From positions 1 through 37,301 of the forward strand of contig JAFSHA010000131.1 of assembly GCA_017440565.1 (NCBI GenBank): a stretch of DNA of 37,301 bases. The letters are read 5' to 3'. Below the pieces are notes generated by a model. That model was not told the origin of the DNA. It was given only the letters and a program-made list of their open reading frames with translations, and did not search any database. This document shows positions 14,971 through 22,879 of this stretch, piece by piece. Position 1 is the first letter of the stretch, and each line of letters begins with the position of its first letter. Source of the stretch: Eggerthellaceae bacterium (GTDB taxonomy: Bacteria; Actinomycetota; Coriobacteriia; Coriobacteriales; Eggerthellaceae). The translations under genes were made by a program, and so were the position numbers.

Positions 14971-16433
14971 TGGCACCCGTCGACACCAACTACGCCCTCT
15001 TGACTGACTTGTACCAGCTCACCATGGCCCAAGGTTACTGGGCGGCGGGCAAGACGCGGGAAGAGGCGTGCTTCCACATGTTCTTCCGCGACTACCCCTT
15101 CGAGGGTGGTTACGCGGTGGCGTGCGGCATGGCCCAGCTTGCCGACATGGTGGAAGGCTTCCGCTTCACCGAGGGTGACATCGACTACCTGGCCGGCCTC
15201 AAGACCGCCGACGGGCGCGCCCTGTTCGACGAGGGCTTCCTTTCCTATTTGGCCGACTTCCGCCTGACCTGCGACATCGATGCGGTGCACGAGGGCACCA
15301 TCGTGTTTCCCTACGAGCCCATCGTGCGCGTCAAGGGGTCTATCGTCGAGTGCCAGCTGCTTGAGACGGCCCTTCTGAACTGCGTGAACTTCCAGACGCT
15401 CATCGCGACGAAGGCGGCGCGCGTGTGCCGTGCGGCCAAGGGCCTGCCGGTGGCGGAGTTCGGCCTGCGCCGCGCCCAGGGCTTGGGCGGCGTGTGGGCA
15501 AGCCGCGCCGCCGTGGTGGGCGGGTGCTCCTCGACAAGCGATGTCCTGGCCGGGCGCGTGTTCGACCTGCCCGTTTCGGGAACGCACGCGCATTCGTGGG
15601 TCATGTCATTTCCCGATGAGCTCACCGCGTTTCGCGAGTACGCGCGCTCCTTCCCGCACAACTGCATCCTCCTGGTCGATACCTACGATGTGGTCGAGGG
15701 CGTGCGCAACGCCATTACGGTGGGCCTTGAGATGCGTGAGCGCGGCGAGCGCCTGACTGCCATCCGCATCGACTCGGGCGACCTTTCCTGGCTTGCCAAG
15801 CTGGCGCGCGGCATGCTCGACGAAGCGGGGCTTGAGGATGTGGGCATCGTGCTTTCCAACGACCTTGACGAGCACCTCATCAAGTCCATTCTCGAAGAGG
15901 GCACCCCGGTGACCTCGTTTGGCGTTGGGACCAAGCTGGCCACGGCTTACGACCAGCCCACGCTCGGCGGCGTCTACAAGCTCTCGGCCGTGCGCGATGC
16001 GGAGACGGGCGAGTGGATCGACCGCCTGAAAATTTCCGAGTCGGCGGCGAAGCTGACCACGCCCGGCGTGCTCGACGTGCGTCGCTACTACCACGAGAAC
16101 GGCACGATCGCCGGTGACATGGTGTTCGACGAGCTTCGGGGAGTGGAATCGGCTCAGATCATCGTCGATCCGCTTGACGACATGCGCCGCAAGTGGCTGG
16201 CGGGCAAGCGCTTCGAGACGCTGCTTGCACCCCTGGCCCGAGGTGGCGAGGTTGTCCTTGGCGCCGAAGAGCGCAATGCGCAGGCCGCGCGTCAGCGCGC
16301 CGCCAAGGGACTCGAGACGCTTGACGAAAGCCAGCTGCGCATGCTTAACCCGCATACGTACCCCGTTGGACTCGAGCTGGGCCTGTTTGAGCGCCGGCGC
16401 AACCTCGTGGCCGTTTTGCGCGGTCTTGCGTAA
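14970..16433 (+). CDS. pncB: Nicotinate phosphoribosyltransferase
   Basis: A 487-residue NAD-salvage enzyme joining nicotinate to PRPP to give nicotinate mononucleotide. The family start LLTDLYQLTMAQGYW, the central EFGLRRAQG, SGTHAHSWVM (with the His that is phosphorylated in the family), RIDSGDL and FGVGTKL are all present. Length agrees with the bacterial NAPRTase type 2 subgroup. Its ATG overlaps the yaaT stop by one base, so it is co-transcribed although it is functionally unrelated to the replication genes upstream. A 91-bp gap precedes the DegV gene. Confidence 0.95.
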   Translation: MAPVDTNYALLTDLYQLTMAQGYWAAGKTREEACFHMFFRDYPFEGGYAVACGMAQLADMVEGFRFTEGDIDYLAGLKTADGRALFDEGFLSYLADFRLTCDIDAVHEGTIVFPYEPIVRVKGSIVECQLLETALLNCVNFQTLIATKAARVCRAAKGLPVAEFGLRRAQGLGGVWASRAAVVGGCSSTSDVLAGRVFDLPVSGTHAHSWVMSFPDELTAFREYARSFPHNCILLVDTYDVVEGVRNAITVGLEMRERGERLTAIRIDSGDLSWLAKLARGMLDEAGLEDVGIVLSNDLDEHLIKSILEEGTPVTSFGVGTKLATAYDQPTLGGVYKLSAVRDAETGEWIDRLKISESAAKLTTPGVLDVRRYYHENGTIAGDMVFDELRGVESAQIIVDPLDDMRRKWLAGKRFETLLAPLARGGEVVLGAEERNAQAARQRAAKGLETLDESQLRMLNPHTYPVGLELGLFERRRNLVAVLRGLA

Positions 16434-16524
16434 CCTGCTCGGCGGCCTGCGGCCGTCGTGGTATCGTATTCGTTTGACGTAATGCAGTCGACGGGCCAAG
16501 TGCCCGCCTTGGAAAGGCTTGAAC

Positions 16525-17454
16525 ATGCCTCAGTGCAATTTGATCATCGACTCCTGCTGCGACCTTCCGCCGAGCTTGGTTGACCAAGATGGCGTGACGC
16601 TGCTGCGTTTTCCGTACATCATCAACGGAACGGTGCATGAGGACGACCTGTTCCGCACCGCAAGCGCGCATGAGTTCTACGAGTCCATGCGAGCCGGCGC
16701 CGAGCCGTCCACCTCGCAGCTTTCCATCCCCGTGCTTACGCAGGCCTTCGAGGCCGCCGTCGTAACTGGCGTGCCCACCGTGTACCTCTCGTTCACAAGC
16801 GGGCTTTCGGGCAGCTTCGACGCGGCGCTTCTCGTGCGCGATCAGGTGCTTGCTGATCATCCCGAGGCCGAGCTGCACGTGGTCGACACCATGCTGCCTT
16901 CCATTGCCGAGGGCGTGCTGGTTTACGAGGCGTTGCGCCAGCGGGAGAAGGGCATGACGGCGCGCGAGCTGGTCGCCTGGGCCGAGGAGGCTCACTACTT
17001 CGTGAACGAGCAGTTCATGGTGGATGACCTGAAGGCCCTGCAGCGCGGCGGGCGCATTCCCGGCTCGGTGGCTGTGGCCGGCGCGGCGCTTGACGTGAAG
17101 CCGCTCCTTTCCGTCGATGTCGAGGGCCGCCTTACCATGAGCGGCATGGCGCGCGGGCGCAAGAAGGGCGTCAAGCAGCTGGCGGAGTTTTACGCCAAGC
17201 ATCGCGCGGGCAACGGCCTGCAGCCCTATGCTTTTATCGGGCATTCCGATTGCCCGAAGGACCTCGAGCGCCTGAAGGATGCGCTGCTGAAGGTCGATTC
17301 GAACCTCGTGTTCGTCGAGTGCAACATCGGTCCTGTCATCGGAAGCCACGTGGGTCCCGGCATGGTGGCCGTGAGCTTCTGGGGCGGTGACAAGCGCGAG
17401 AACATGTCGGTCGCCGATCGCATTGCGCGCAAGGTGAAGAAGGGAGCCGAGTAA
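16525..17454 (+). CDS. DegV/FakB-family fatty-acid-binding protein
   Basis: A 309-residue cytoplasmic DegV-family protein. In Firmicutes the FakB members hold a fatty acid for phosphorylation by FakA. The N-terminal IIDSCCDLP, the TSQLSIPVL segment, LSFTSGLSGSF and the C-terminal GPVIGSHVGPGMVAV are the family landmarks that clamp the carboxylate. ATG 16525 has GAAAGG seven bases upstream. No FakA kinase gene is in the window. The TAATG overlap with the next gene implies coupled expression. Confidence 0.92.
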   Translation: MPQCNLIIDSCCDLPPSLVDQDGVTLLRFPYIINGTVHEDDLFRTASAHEFYESMRAGAEPSTSQLSIPVLTQAFEAAVVTGVPTVYLSFTSGLSGSFDAALLVRDQVLADHPEAELHVVDTMLPSIAEGVLVYEALRQREKGMTARELVAWAEEAHYFVNEQFMVDDLKALQRGGRIPGSVAVAGAALDVKPLLSVDVEGRLTMSGMARGRKKGVKQLAEFYAKHRAGNGLQPYAFIGHSDCPKDLERLKDALLKVDSNLVFVECNIGPVIGSHVGPGMVAVSFWGGDKRENMSVADRIARKVKKGAE

Positions 17455-18422
17455 TGGCCAAAGCATATGCGTACTATGGAAACGCCGCGGTGCTTTCGTT
17501 CGTCGCGCCGCGCATGGAGCAGGCCGGCTTCACGCGGGTGGAGAATCCGGGTGCGGCCGATGTAGCTCTGACGTACTGCGCCACGCAGGCAGACCTGGAG
17601 GAGGCGTACTTCGGCGATCGCGGTTTCGTTTCCGAGATGGCGCCGGGTTCTTTGCTTATCGACCTTTCCGCTGCAAGCCCCAGCTTTGCGCGCGAGCTTT
17701 CCGCCGTTGCCACGGTGAACGATCTGGTTATGGTCGAGGCGCCGCTTGCGGTGTCCGACATGGTGGCGCCCGATGCCTTCGCGCTTGAGAACGTGTCGTG
17801 CTTCGCCGCTGGCGAGGAGGATGCCGTGAAGCGTGCGAAGGGCGTGCTGGAGGCGTTGTTCGGGTACGTGCACGTTACCGGTGGGCCGGGGACGGCGCAG
17901 CTGGCGCGCGCGGCTTTCACGTTGCAGGTTGCGGCGCAGGTGGTTGCCGCTGTCGAGGCCGATGCGCTGTACCGCTCGTTTAGGAAGTCGGTTGCAGGCT
18001 CGGGTTTGGTTGACGCGCAGCCGGGTGCTGCTTCGCCGTGGGCCGATTCCATGATGCTCGCGGTGGCCGAGGGGCGTTTCGAGGGCGCGTACACAGTCGA
18101 GATGTTCATGGGCGAGCTTTCGGCGGCGCTCATGGCGGCCGATGATGTGGAGCTTATCCTGCCTCAGGCCGAGGCGGCCATGCATCTGCTCGAGCTTTTG
18201 GCGGTGATCGGCGGTGCCGAGAAGTCTCCGGCGGCGCTTTCGCTCGTGTATGGCGATGAGGCTTCCTGTGCGGCGGCTGGTCTTGACTGGACGCGCGCCG
18301 AGCAGGCTTACGGCGACCACGGCCACGATTGCGATTGCGGCTGCGATCACGACCATGGCCATGACCACGACGACTTCGACGATTTCGACGATTTCGAATA
18401 TCGCGGCTTCGGCTTTAACTAG
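17454..18422 (+). CDS. NAD-binding 6-phosphogluconate-dehydrogenase-like protein with metal-binding tail
   Basis: A 322-residue protein resembling the beta-hydroxyacid dehydrogenase family (Rossmann N-terminus, helical C-domain with GPGTAQLARAAFTLQVA). The N-terminal glycine motif is degenerate (YYGNAAVLSF), so cofactor binding or catalysis may be altered. The last 37 residues (286-322) are exceptional: rich in His, Asp and three Cys (HGHDCDCGCDHDHGHDHDD, then repeated DDF), typical of Ni, Zn or Co storage or delivery tails. Both junctions are tight (TAATG upstream; 7 bp to the radical SAM start). The substrate is unknown. It may be an enzyme with metal handling attached. Confidence 0.75.
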   Translation: MAKAYAYYGNAAVLSFVAPRMEQAGFTRVENPGAADVALTYCATQADLEEAYFGDRGFVSEMAPGSLLIDLSAASPSFARELSAVATVNDLVMVEAPLAVSDMVAPDAFALENVSCFAAGEEDAVKRAKGVLEALFGYVHVTGGPGTAQLARAAFTLQVAAQVVAAVEADALYRSFRKSVAGSGLVDAQPGAASPWADSMMLAVAEGRFEGAYTVEMFMGELSAALMAADDVELILPQAEAAMHLLELLAVIGGAEKSPAALSLVYGDEASCAAAGLDWTRAEQAYGDHGHDCDCGCDHDHGHDHDDFDDFDDFEYRGFGFN

Positions 18423-18429
18423 GTGGTTC

Positions 18430-19392
18430 GTGACTGCTGTTTCTTGCGACATATGCCCGCGGGGGTGCTCGGTTGACCGGGCTTCGGGGCAGCGTGGCGT
18501 GTGCGGGGCGTCTGATGAGTTGGTGGTGGCGCGTGCGGCCCTGCATTTTTGGGAAGAGCCGCCTATAAGCGGTGAGTCGGGCAGTGGGACCGTTTTCTTC
18601 GGCAACTGCCCGCTTCGATGCAATTATTGCCAGAACACGGTGATAGCCCATGGCGATGTGGGCCAGGTGGTGAGTGTCGCCGATGTGGCCCGCATGTGCC
18701 TTGACCTGCAGGAACAGGGTGCGCTTAACATCAACTTCGTCACGCCGACGCACTACACGACCCAGGTACGTGAAGCTACCGTCTTGGCGCGTTCGAAGGG
18801 GCTGCATCTGCCTGTGGTGTGGAACACCGGAGGTTACGAGCGTGCGGATGTGATTCGCGGAAATGCCGGAACGGTGGATGTGTACCTGACCGACTTCAAG
18901 TACGCCGATGCGGCGTTGGGTGAGCGCTACTCTCGCGTTTCCGACTACCCCGATCGGGCTCTCGAGGCGCTTGACGCCATGGTCGAGACGGCAGGTCCGT
19001 TGGAATATGATGAATATCGCGGCCAGGAGCGCCTTGTGCGCGGTGTGGTGGTGCGTCACCTTTTGCTTCCGGGTAATTTGGAAGACTCAAAGCGCGTGGT
19101 GCGCCTGCTGCACGAGCGGTATGGCTCGGCGATTCGCCTGTCGCTCATGAACCAGTACACGCCGGTTCTCGCTACGGCAGCTGCAGCCGGCGACGCGCGT
19201 GCGGCCGCCGAACTGGCGCGTTGCCCTGAGTTGGCAGGGCGCGTGCCCGACTGGCAGTACGAGGAGCTGCTTGACTTCGCAGACGCCCTCGGGGTCGAAG
19301 ACTACTTCTGGCAAGAAGGCGGTGCCTGCGAGGAAAGCTTCATCCCCGCGTTCACTTCCGAAGGGTGGGCCAACGGGGGAGATGGCGTATGA
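18430..19392 (+). CDS. PflX-like radical SAM protein
   Basis: A 320-residue radical SAM enzyme similar to COG1313 (PflX, related to pyruvate formate-lyase activases). The SAM-cluster motif is C60xxxC64xxC67 (FGNCPLRCNYCQN). A second N-terminal Cys set (C6, C9, C13, C25; CDICPRGC...RGVCGA) is characteristic of this subgroup. FVTPTHYTTQV and NTGGYE follow. Family members are thought to install glycyl radicals or related modifications, but no target is adjacent. GTG 18430 was chosen because it lies just past the preceding stop and begins the conserved Cys region; AGGTGG lies close upstream. It overlaps the next gene by ATGA. Confidence 0.85.
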   Translation: MTAVSCDICPRGCSVDRASGQRGVCGASDELVVARAALHFWEEPPISGESGSGTVFFGNCPLRCNYCQNTVIAHGDVGQVVSVADVARMCLDLQEQGALNINFVTPTHYTTQVREATVLARSKGLHLPVVWNTGGYERADVIRGNAGTVDVYLTDFKYADAALGERYSRVSDYPDRALEALDAMVETAGPLEYDEYRGQERLVRGVVVRHLLLPGNLEDSKRVVRLLHERYGSAIRLSLMNQYTPVLATAAAAGDARAAAELARCPELAGRVPDWQYEELLDFADALGVEDYFWQEGGACEESFIPAFTSEGWANGGDGV

Positions 19393-19913
19393 CGCTTGTG
19401 GGCATACTATCCGATACGCACGGGCAGCTGGCTGAAGCGGCGTATGCCTCGCTGGCTGAATGCGATCACATCATCCATGCGGGCGATATCTGCGGCCCGC
19501 ACGTGCTGCGCGAGCTCGAGACGCTTGCGCCCGTGACGGCTGTGCTGGGCAACAACGACTTTGACGAGTACGGAACGCATGTGGGACGTTTCGCGCGCCC
19601 GGTCATCGACGGCGTGCGGTTTCTGGTCGCTCACTACCCGCGCGACGTTGCCATCGGCGTGCATGGTTGCGCGGGGTTGGCGCCGGGGGATCCCATTCCG
19701 CATGTGCGCGTGCACGGCCATACGCACGTGCCTCACCTGACCGTTGGGCCCGACGCGCGCCCTTCGAACCTGCTCATGTGCCCGGGTGCGGTGTTCCGTC
19801 CGCGCGGCGGCTTCCCGCGTTGTCTGGCGAAGCTCGAGGTATCTGAAGGTCGCATTCTGGGCGCTCGCATCGAGGGCCTAGCCGGCGGCGTGCTCATGGA
19901 GCTGCCGAAATAG
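19389..19913 (+). CDS. YfcE/MJ0936-type metallophosphoesterase
   Basis: A 174-residue calcineurin-like phosphoesterase. Metal-binding motifs appear in family order: SDTHG (D8, H10), HAGD, GNND, H in FLVAHYP, and HGHTHVP. Small proteins of this group hydrolyse phosphodiesters in vitro; physiological substrates are mostly unknown. The ATG overlaps the radical SAM stop (ATGA) and GGGGGAG lies seven bases upstream. It is the last gene of the long operon. No hairpin terminator was found after it, only a pyrimidine-rich stretch. Confidence 0.88.
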   Translation: MTLVGILSDTHGQLAEAAYASLAECDHIIHAGDICGPHVLRELETLAPVTAVLGNNDFDEYGTHVGRFARPVIDGVRFLVAHYPRDVAIGVHGCAGLAPGDPIPHVRVHGHTHVPHLTVGPDARPSNLLMCPGAVFRPRGGFPRCLAKLEVSEGRILGARIEGLAGGVLMELPK

Positions 19914-19980
19914 GCCGGGTGACGGATCGGGCAACGGAAACCGCGCGGTGTGTCGGGCGGGTTGGCTGGTGCCTATTTGC

Positions 19981-20032
19981 TTTTCTTTTGCTTCGAACGC
20001 TATCTTTTCTTTTAGTTTGATTCTTTTCTTTT
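19981..20032. repeat. Polypyrimidine tract with three TTTTCTTTT copies
   Basis: TTTTCTTTT occurs at 19981, 20005 and 20024 in a low-GC, pyrimidine-biased stretch within otherwise GC-rich DNA, between the phosphoesterase gene and the SOS-type promoter. No gene is apparent in 19914-20192. Confidence 0.6.
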
Positions 20033-20116
20033 GGCATCCTTTGTGGTTTTTGGTAAGAGACGCACGGCGGCAAAAAAACGAAGAGAGTGTCGAAGCGAAA
20101 CGATTTGGAATGCCGA

Positions 20117-20145
20117 TTGACAGCGGCTGGGTGCTTCCTTATTAT
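20117..20145 (+). promoter_or_regulatory. Sigma-70-type promoter of the radical SAM repair operon
   Basis: Consensus TTGACA (20117-20122), exactly 17 bases, then TATTAT (20140-20145). Transcription should start near 20152, inside the first LexA-like box. Confidence 0.85.
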
Positions 20146-20147
20146 GA

Positions 20148-20177
20148 CAAACGTATGTTCGCGAGAACGAATGTTTG
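20148..20177. promoter_or_regulatory. Two LexA-like SOS boxes
   Basis: Box 1 CAAACGTATGTTCG (20148-20161) and box 2 AGAACGAATGTTTG (20164-20177) each fit the Gram-positive LexA pattern CGAAC-N4-GTTCG with one or two mismatches. They lie side by side just after the -10 and cover the transcription start, the expected place for repression. AAGGAGG (20181-20187) follows directly. Confidence 0.7.
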
Positions 20178-20192
20178 CCTAAGGAGGACGCG

Positions 20193-21620
20193 ATGGATTT
20201 GGCGGAGAAGCTGGGGGTTTTGGCCGATGCCGCCAAGTACGACGTCGCATGCACGTCTTCGGGCATCGACCGCGACGCGCAGCGCGGTTGCCTGGGTTCC
20301 ACAACCTCTGCGGGGATCTGTCATTCGTTTACGGCCGACGGGCGCTGCATTACTCTGCTCAAGGTGCTCATGACCAACGCCTGCGTTTACGACTGCGCCT
20401 ATTGCGTGAACCGCGTGAGCAACGAGGGCGTGCGCCGCGTGGCGTTCAAACCGCGTGAACTGGCCGACCTCACCATTGGGTTCTATCGGCGCAACTACAT
20501 CGAGGGCCTGTTTCTCAGCTCGGGCGTGGTGCGAAATCCCGATTTCACCACCGAGCTCATGATCCAAACGCTTGAGATCCTGCGCTTCGAACATGGCTTC
20601 CGGGGCTACATTCACGCCAAGGCGGTGCCCGGCACCTCGCCCGAGCTCATCGACAGGCTGGGGCATCTGGCCGATCGCATGAGCGTCAACCTCGAGCTTC
20701 CCTCGCAGCAAAGCCTGGCCCTGCTTGCCCCCGACAAAAGCAGGCAGGATATCTTGGCGCCCATGCGCCGCATACGGGAAAACATCGCCGAGGATCGCGA
20801 GGTGCGTGCCATGATGCGCCGCCAAACCGCCTACTTGGCGCAAACGCGTCCCAAGCGGAAGACGCGTGCGTATGCGCCCGCCGGGCAGAGCACGCAGATG
20901 ATCGTCGGGGCCACGCCTGAATCCGACTTCCAAATTCTCAAGCTTTCGGGTGCGCTGTACCAGCATATGGGCCTCAAGCGCGTGTTCTTCAGCGCCTACC
21001 TGCCCGTGAACGATGACGTGCGCCTGCCGTCGAGCGACGCCGTGCAGCTTGATCGCGAGCACCGCCTGTACCAGGCTGACTGGCTTTTGCGCTTCTACGA
21101 CTTCAACGTCGACGAAATCATCGATGCCGACCATCCGTTTCTCGACCCGTACGTCGACCCGAAGGCCAATTGGGCGCTCAACCATCTGGACCTGTTTCCC
21201 GTCGAGGTGAACACCGCGCCGTACGAGATGCTTCTGCGTGTGCCGGGCATCGGGGTGAAGGGCGCGAAGCTCATCATGAAGGCGCGACGCGAGCGTGCGC
21301 TTGGGGAAGAGGAGCTGCGCCGCTTGGGAGTGGCGTACAAGCGGGCCCGCTATTTCGTCACCTGCAACGGCCGGTACGGCGGCGTGGGCGTCGCCTTCGA
21401 GCGTGATGCGTTGCGCGCGAGGTTGATGGCGCCCATCGAAGGCGGGCGTCATGGGCGACGCTCTGCCCGTACGTGCGAGGGGCAGCTCTCGCTGTTTGAG
21501 GAAGTCGAAACGCCGGAGAAGGCGCGGGCGCGTGGCCAGGCGCGTCGCCTGGATGCCGCGCCGGCCGCGCTTGCCGAGCCCGCGGGTCCCGCCACCCCCG
21601 AAAGGCTGTTCGCATGTTAG
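20193..21620 (+). CDS. Putative DNA repair/modification radical SAM protein (TIGR03916-like)
   Basis: A 475-residue protein matching the radical SAM family usually annotated as putative DNA modification/repair and linked to an uracil-DNA-glycosylase-type partner. The SAM cluster motif is C64xxxC68xxC71. YIHAKAVPG and MSVNLELPS follow. A helix-hairpin-helix motif (LLRVPGIGVKGAKLI, about 346-360) suggests DNA binding. Near the C-terminus QLSLF (431-435) is the consensus beta-clamp-binding pentapeptide, set in a disordered tail. The start is fixed by AAGGAGG. Control by two LexA-like boxes and the overlap with the DUF4130 partner support a damage-response role. The actual lesion is unknown. Confidence 0.88.
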   Translation: MDLAEKLGVLADAAKYDVACTSSGIDRDAQRGCLGSTTSAGICHSFTADGRCITLLKVLMTNACVYDCAYCVNRVSNEGVRRVAFKPRELADLTIGFYRRNYIEGLFLSSGVVRNPDFTTELMIQTLEILRFEHGFRGYIHAKAVPGTSPELIDRLGHLADRMSVNLELPSQQSLALLAPDKSRQDILAPMRRIRENIAEDREVRAMMRRQTAYLAQTRPKRKTRAYAPAGQSTQMIVGATPESDFQILKLSGALYQHMGLKRVFFSAYLPVNDDVRLPSSDAVQLDREHRLYQADWLLRFYDFNVDEIIDADHPFLDPYVDPKANWALNHLDLFPVEVNTAPYEMLLRVPGIGVKGAKLIMKARRERALGEEELRRLGVAYKRARYFVTCNGRYGGVGVAFERDALRARLMAPIEGGRHGRRSARTCEGQLSLFEEVETPEKARARGQARRLDAAPAALAEPAGPATPERLFAC

Positions 21621-22447
21621 CGCGGGGAGAGCAAGCGGAGCTGTTTTCGGAGGTTGCGTATGCCTACGACGGCAGCCTCGAGGGGCTGCTCTCGGCTATC
21701 TTCGCCGCATACGAGCGGCGTGAGAACCCTACCGATGTCGAGCCCAGGTTCCGCTTGCAGCCGAGGCTCGACCAGCGCGTTTCCCTCATTGACGTGAACC
21801 TCGAGCACGCCGAACGCGTGCGTGCGGGGTTGGCGGGCTCGTGCGGGCCCGCTGCCTACAGCGCCATGAAGGCGGCGGCGCTTTGCTCGGAGGCGGGGTC
21901 TGGCACGGCGGCTTACCGGTTCGTCCGCTACGCCTACGACGCGGCTCCAAGCAGGCGCAGGGCTTTTTCCGATGTGGCGCACCCCGACGTGGCGCCGCTG
22001 CGGCGCATTTGGAAGCGCGTCGGCACCGAGCGCGAGCGCATGCTGCAGTTCGTTCGCTTCGAAGAGCTGGAAGGGGGTTTGTGGTTTGCGCGCTGCAACC
22101 CGCAGGACAGCGTGATTCCGCTGGTCATGGACCATTTCGCCAGCCGCTTCAACACGCAGGCGTTTGTTATCTACGACGAGACTCACGGAGTTGCCGGCGT
22201 GTACGAAGGCCGCGACTGGTACTTGGTTAACGTAGCGGATGGGGGTTCCCTCAACATTCCGCCCGCCACGGCGCGCGAAGCGCAGATGCGTGCGGCTTGG
22301 AAGGCCTTTTATCGCAGCGTATCGGTAGAGGCTCGCTACAACCCAGAGCTCCGCCGCCATTTCATGCCCAAGCGCCTGTGGCGCAACATCACCGAGATGC
22401 AGGAGGACCTGCCGGGTCTTTCGCGTAAGGGTTCGCCTTGCGCTTGA
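21614..22447 (+). CDS. DUF4130/TIGR03915-like putative DNA metabolism protein
   Basis: A 277-residue partner of the preceding radical SAM protein; the two families usually occur together. Recognised from the AYDGSLEGLLSAIF start, the RFVRYAYDAAP segment and the C-terminal half with DVAPLRRIWKRVGTERERMLQFVRFEEL and the end FMPKRLWRNITEM. In some organisms the C-terminal part is fused to a uracil-DNA-glycosylase-like domain; no such fusion is seen here. The ATG overlaps the upstream stop by seven bases, with coupled translation. QAELF at residues 7-11 is a weak version of a clamp-binding motif. Function is not experimentally established as far as I know. Confidence 0.85.
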   Translation: MLARGEQAELFSEVAYAYDGSLEGLLSAIFAAYERRENPTDVEPRFRLQPRLDQRVSLIDVNLEHAERVRAGLAGSCGPAAYSAMKAAALCSEAGSGTAAYRFVRYAYDAAPSRRRAFSDVAHPDVAPLRRIWKRVGTERERMLQFVRFEELEGGLWFARCNPQDSVIPLVMDHFASRFNTQAFVIYDETHGVAGVYEGRDWYLVNVADGGSLNIPPATAREAQMRAAWKAFYRSVSVEARYNPELRRHFMPKRLWRNITEMQEDLPGLSRKGSPCA

Positions 22448-22567
22448 CGTTGCGGGGCGGGTTGATGCTCGTCAAGCCTTTCGGGGCTGTGGGGGAGCGG
22501 CGTTCTTTGACGATCTGATTGCAGCTGATGCGAAAGAGGCGGGCTCATACGGGCGGGGGGCTGCCCG

Positions 22568-22773
22568 AAAAGCAACGAAGCCCGCGGGAGGGGGATTCCG
22601 CGGGCTTCGTTTGTGATGCCGGCCAGACGAGGAGAGCCGCACCACCCAGTAAAGCAAAGAGAGGAGGAGTTGCATTTGACGAACGCGGACTGGAGTGGAG
22701 TTCGGCTGGCTTTCCGTGAGCGATTCGGCAAGCCTTCCTTCGTCAGAATTCAGATCCCGTCCGTCTCTTGACG
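22568..22773 (-). ncRNA. Candidate small RNA with own promoter and terminator
   Basis: A 206-base transcript is predicted from a good minus-strand promoter to a 14-bp stem terminator ending in TTTT (22571-22568). Within it lie a hairpin (GGCTT/AAGCC with inner CCG/CGG, 22708-22734) and a longer-range pairing, GCCAG to CTGGC with CCAC-CCAGT to ACTGG-GTGG, enclosing a pyrimidine-rich loop. A Leu/Val-rich 67-codon frame (22675 leftward) has no ribosome site and runs through the terminator stem. No minus-strand gene follows, so it is not an attenuator of an obvious operon. It matches no RNA family I recognise. Confidence 0.5.
22574..22611. terminator. Strong, possibly bidirectional terminator
   Basis: Perfect 14-bp stem AACGAAGCCCGCGG (22574-22587) / CCGCGGGCTTCGTT (22598-22611), 10-base loop. 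The T-run is better on the minus strand (TTTT at 22571-22568). On the plus strand it could also end the repair operon. Confidence 0.85.
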
Positions 22774-22779
22774 ATGATT

Positions 22780-22808
22780 ACTATAAGGTAACCATGGTTA
22801 ACTTTCAA
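22780..22808 (-). promoter_or_regulatory. Minus-strand promoter with palindromic spacer
   Basis: On the minus strand TTGAAA (22808-22803), exactly 17 bases, TATAGT (22785-22780). The spacer contains the 12-bp palindrome TAACCATGGTTA, a possible operator. It drives the candidate small RNA. The remaining gap up to 22879 shows nothing else. Confidence 0.65.
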
Positions 22809-22879
22809 GAGGTTTTTTGAAAAAGTATAATTCGGTTTACTTTTGCCGTTCGCCGCCGGCGAGCGGTTTAGGAGCCTGT

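Noticed and set aside
22472-22675. Leu/Val-rich leader peptide for an amino-acid attenuator on the minus strand
   Set aside because: There is no ribosome site before the ATG, the frame runs through the terminator stem, and no biosynthetic gene follows.
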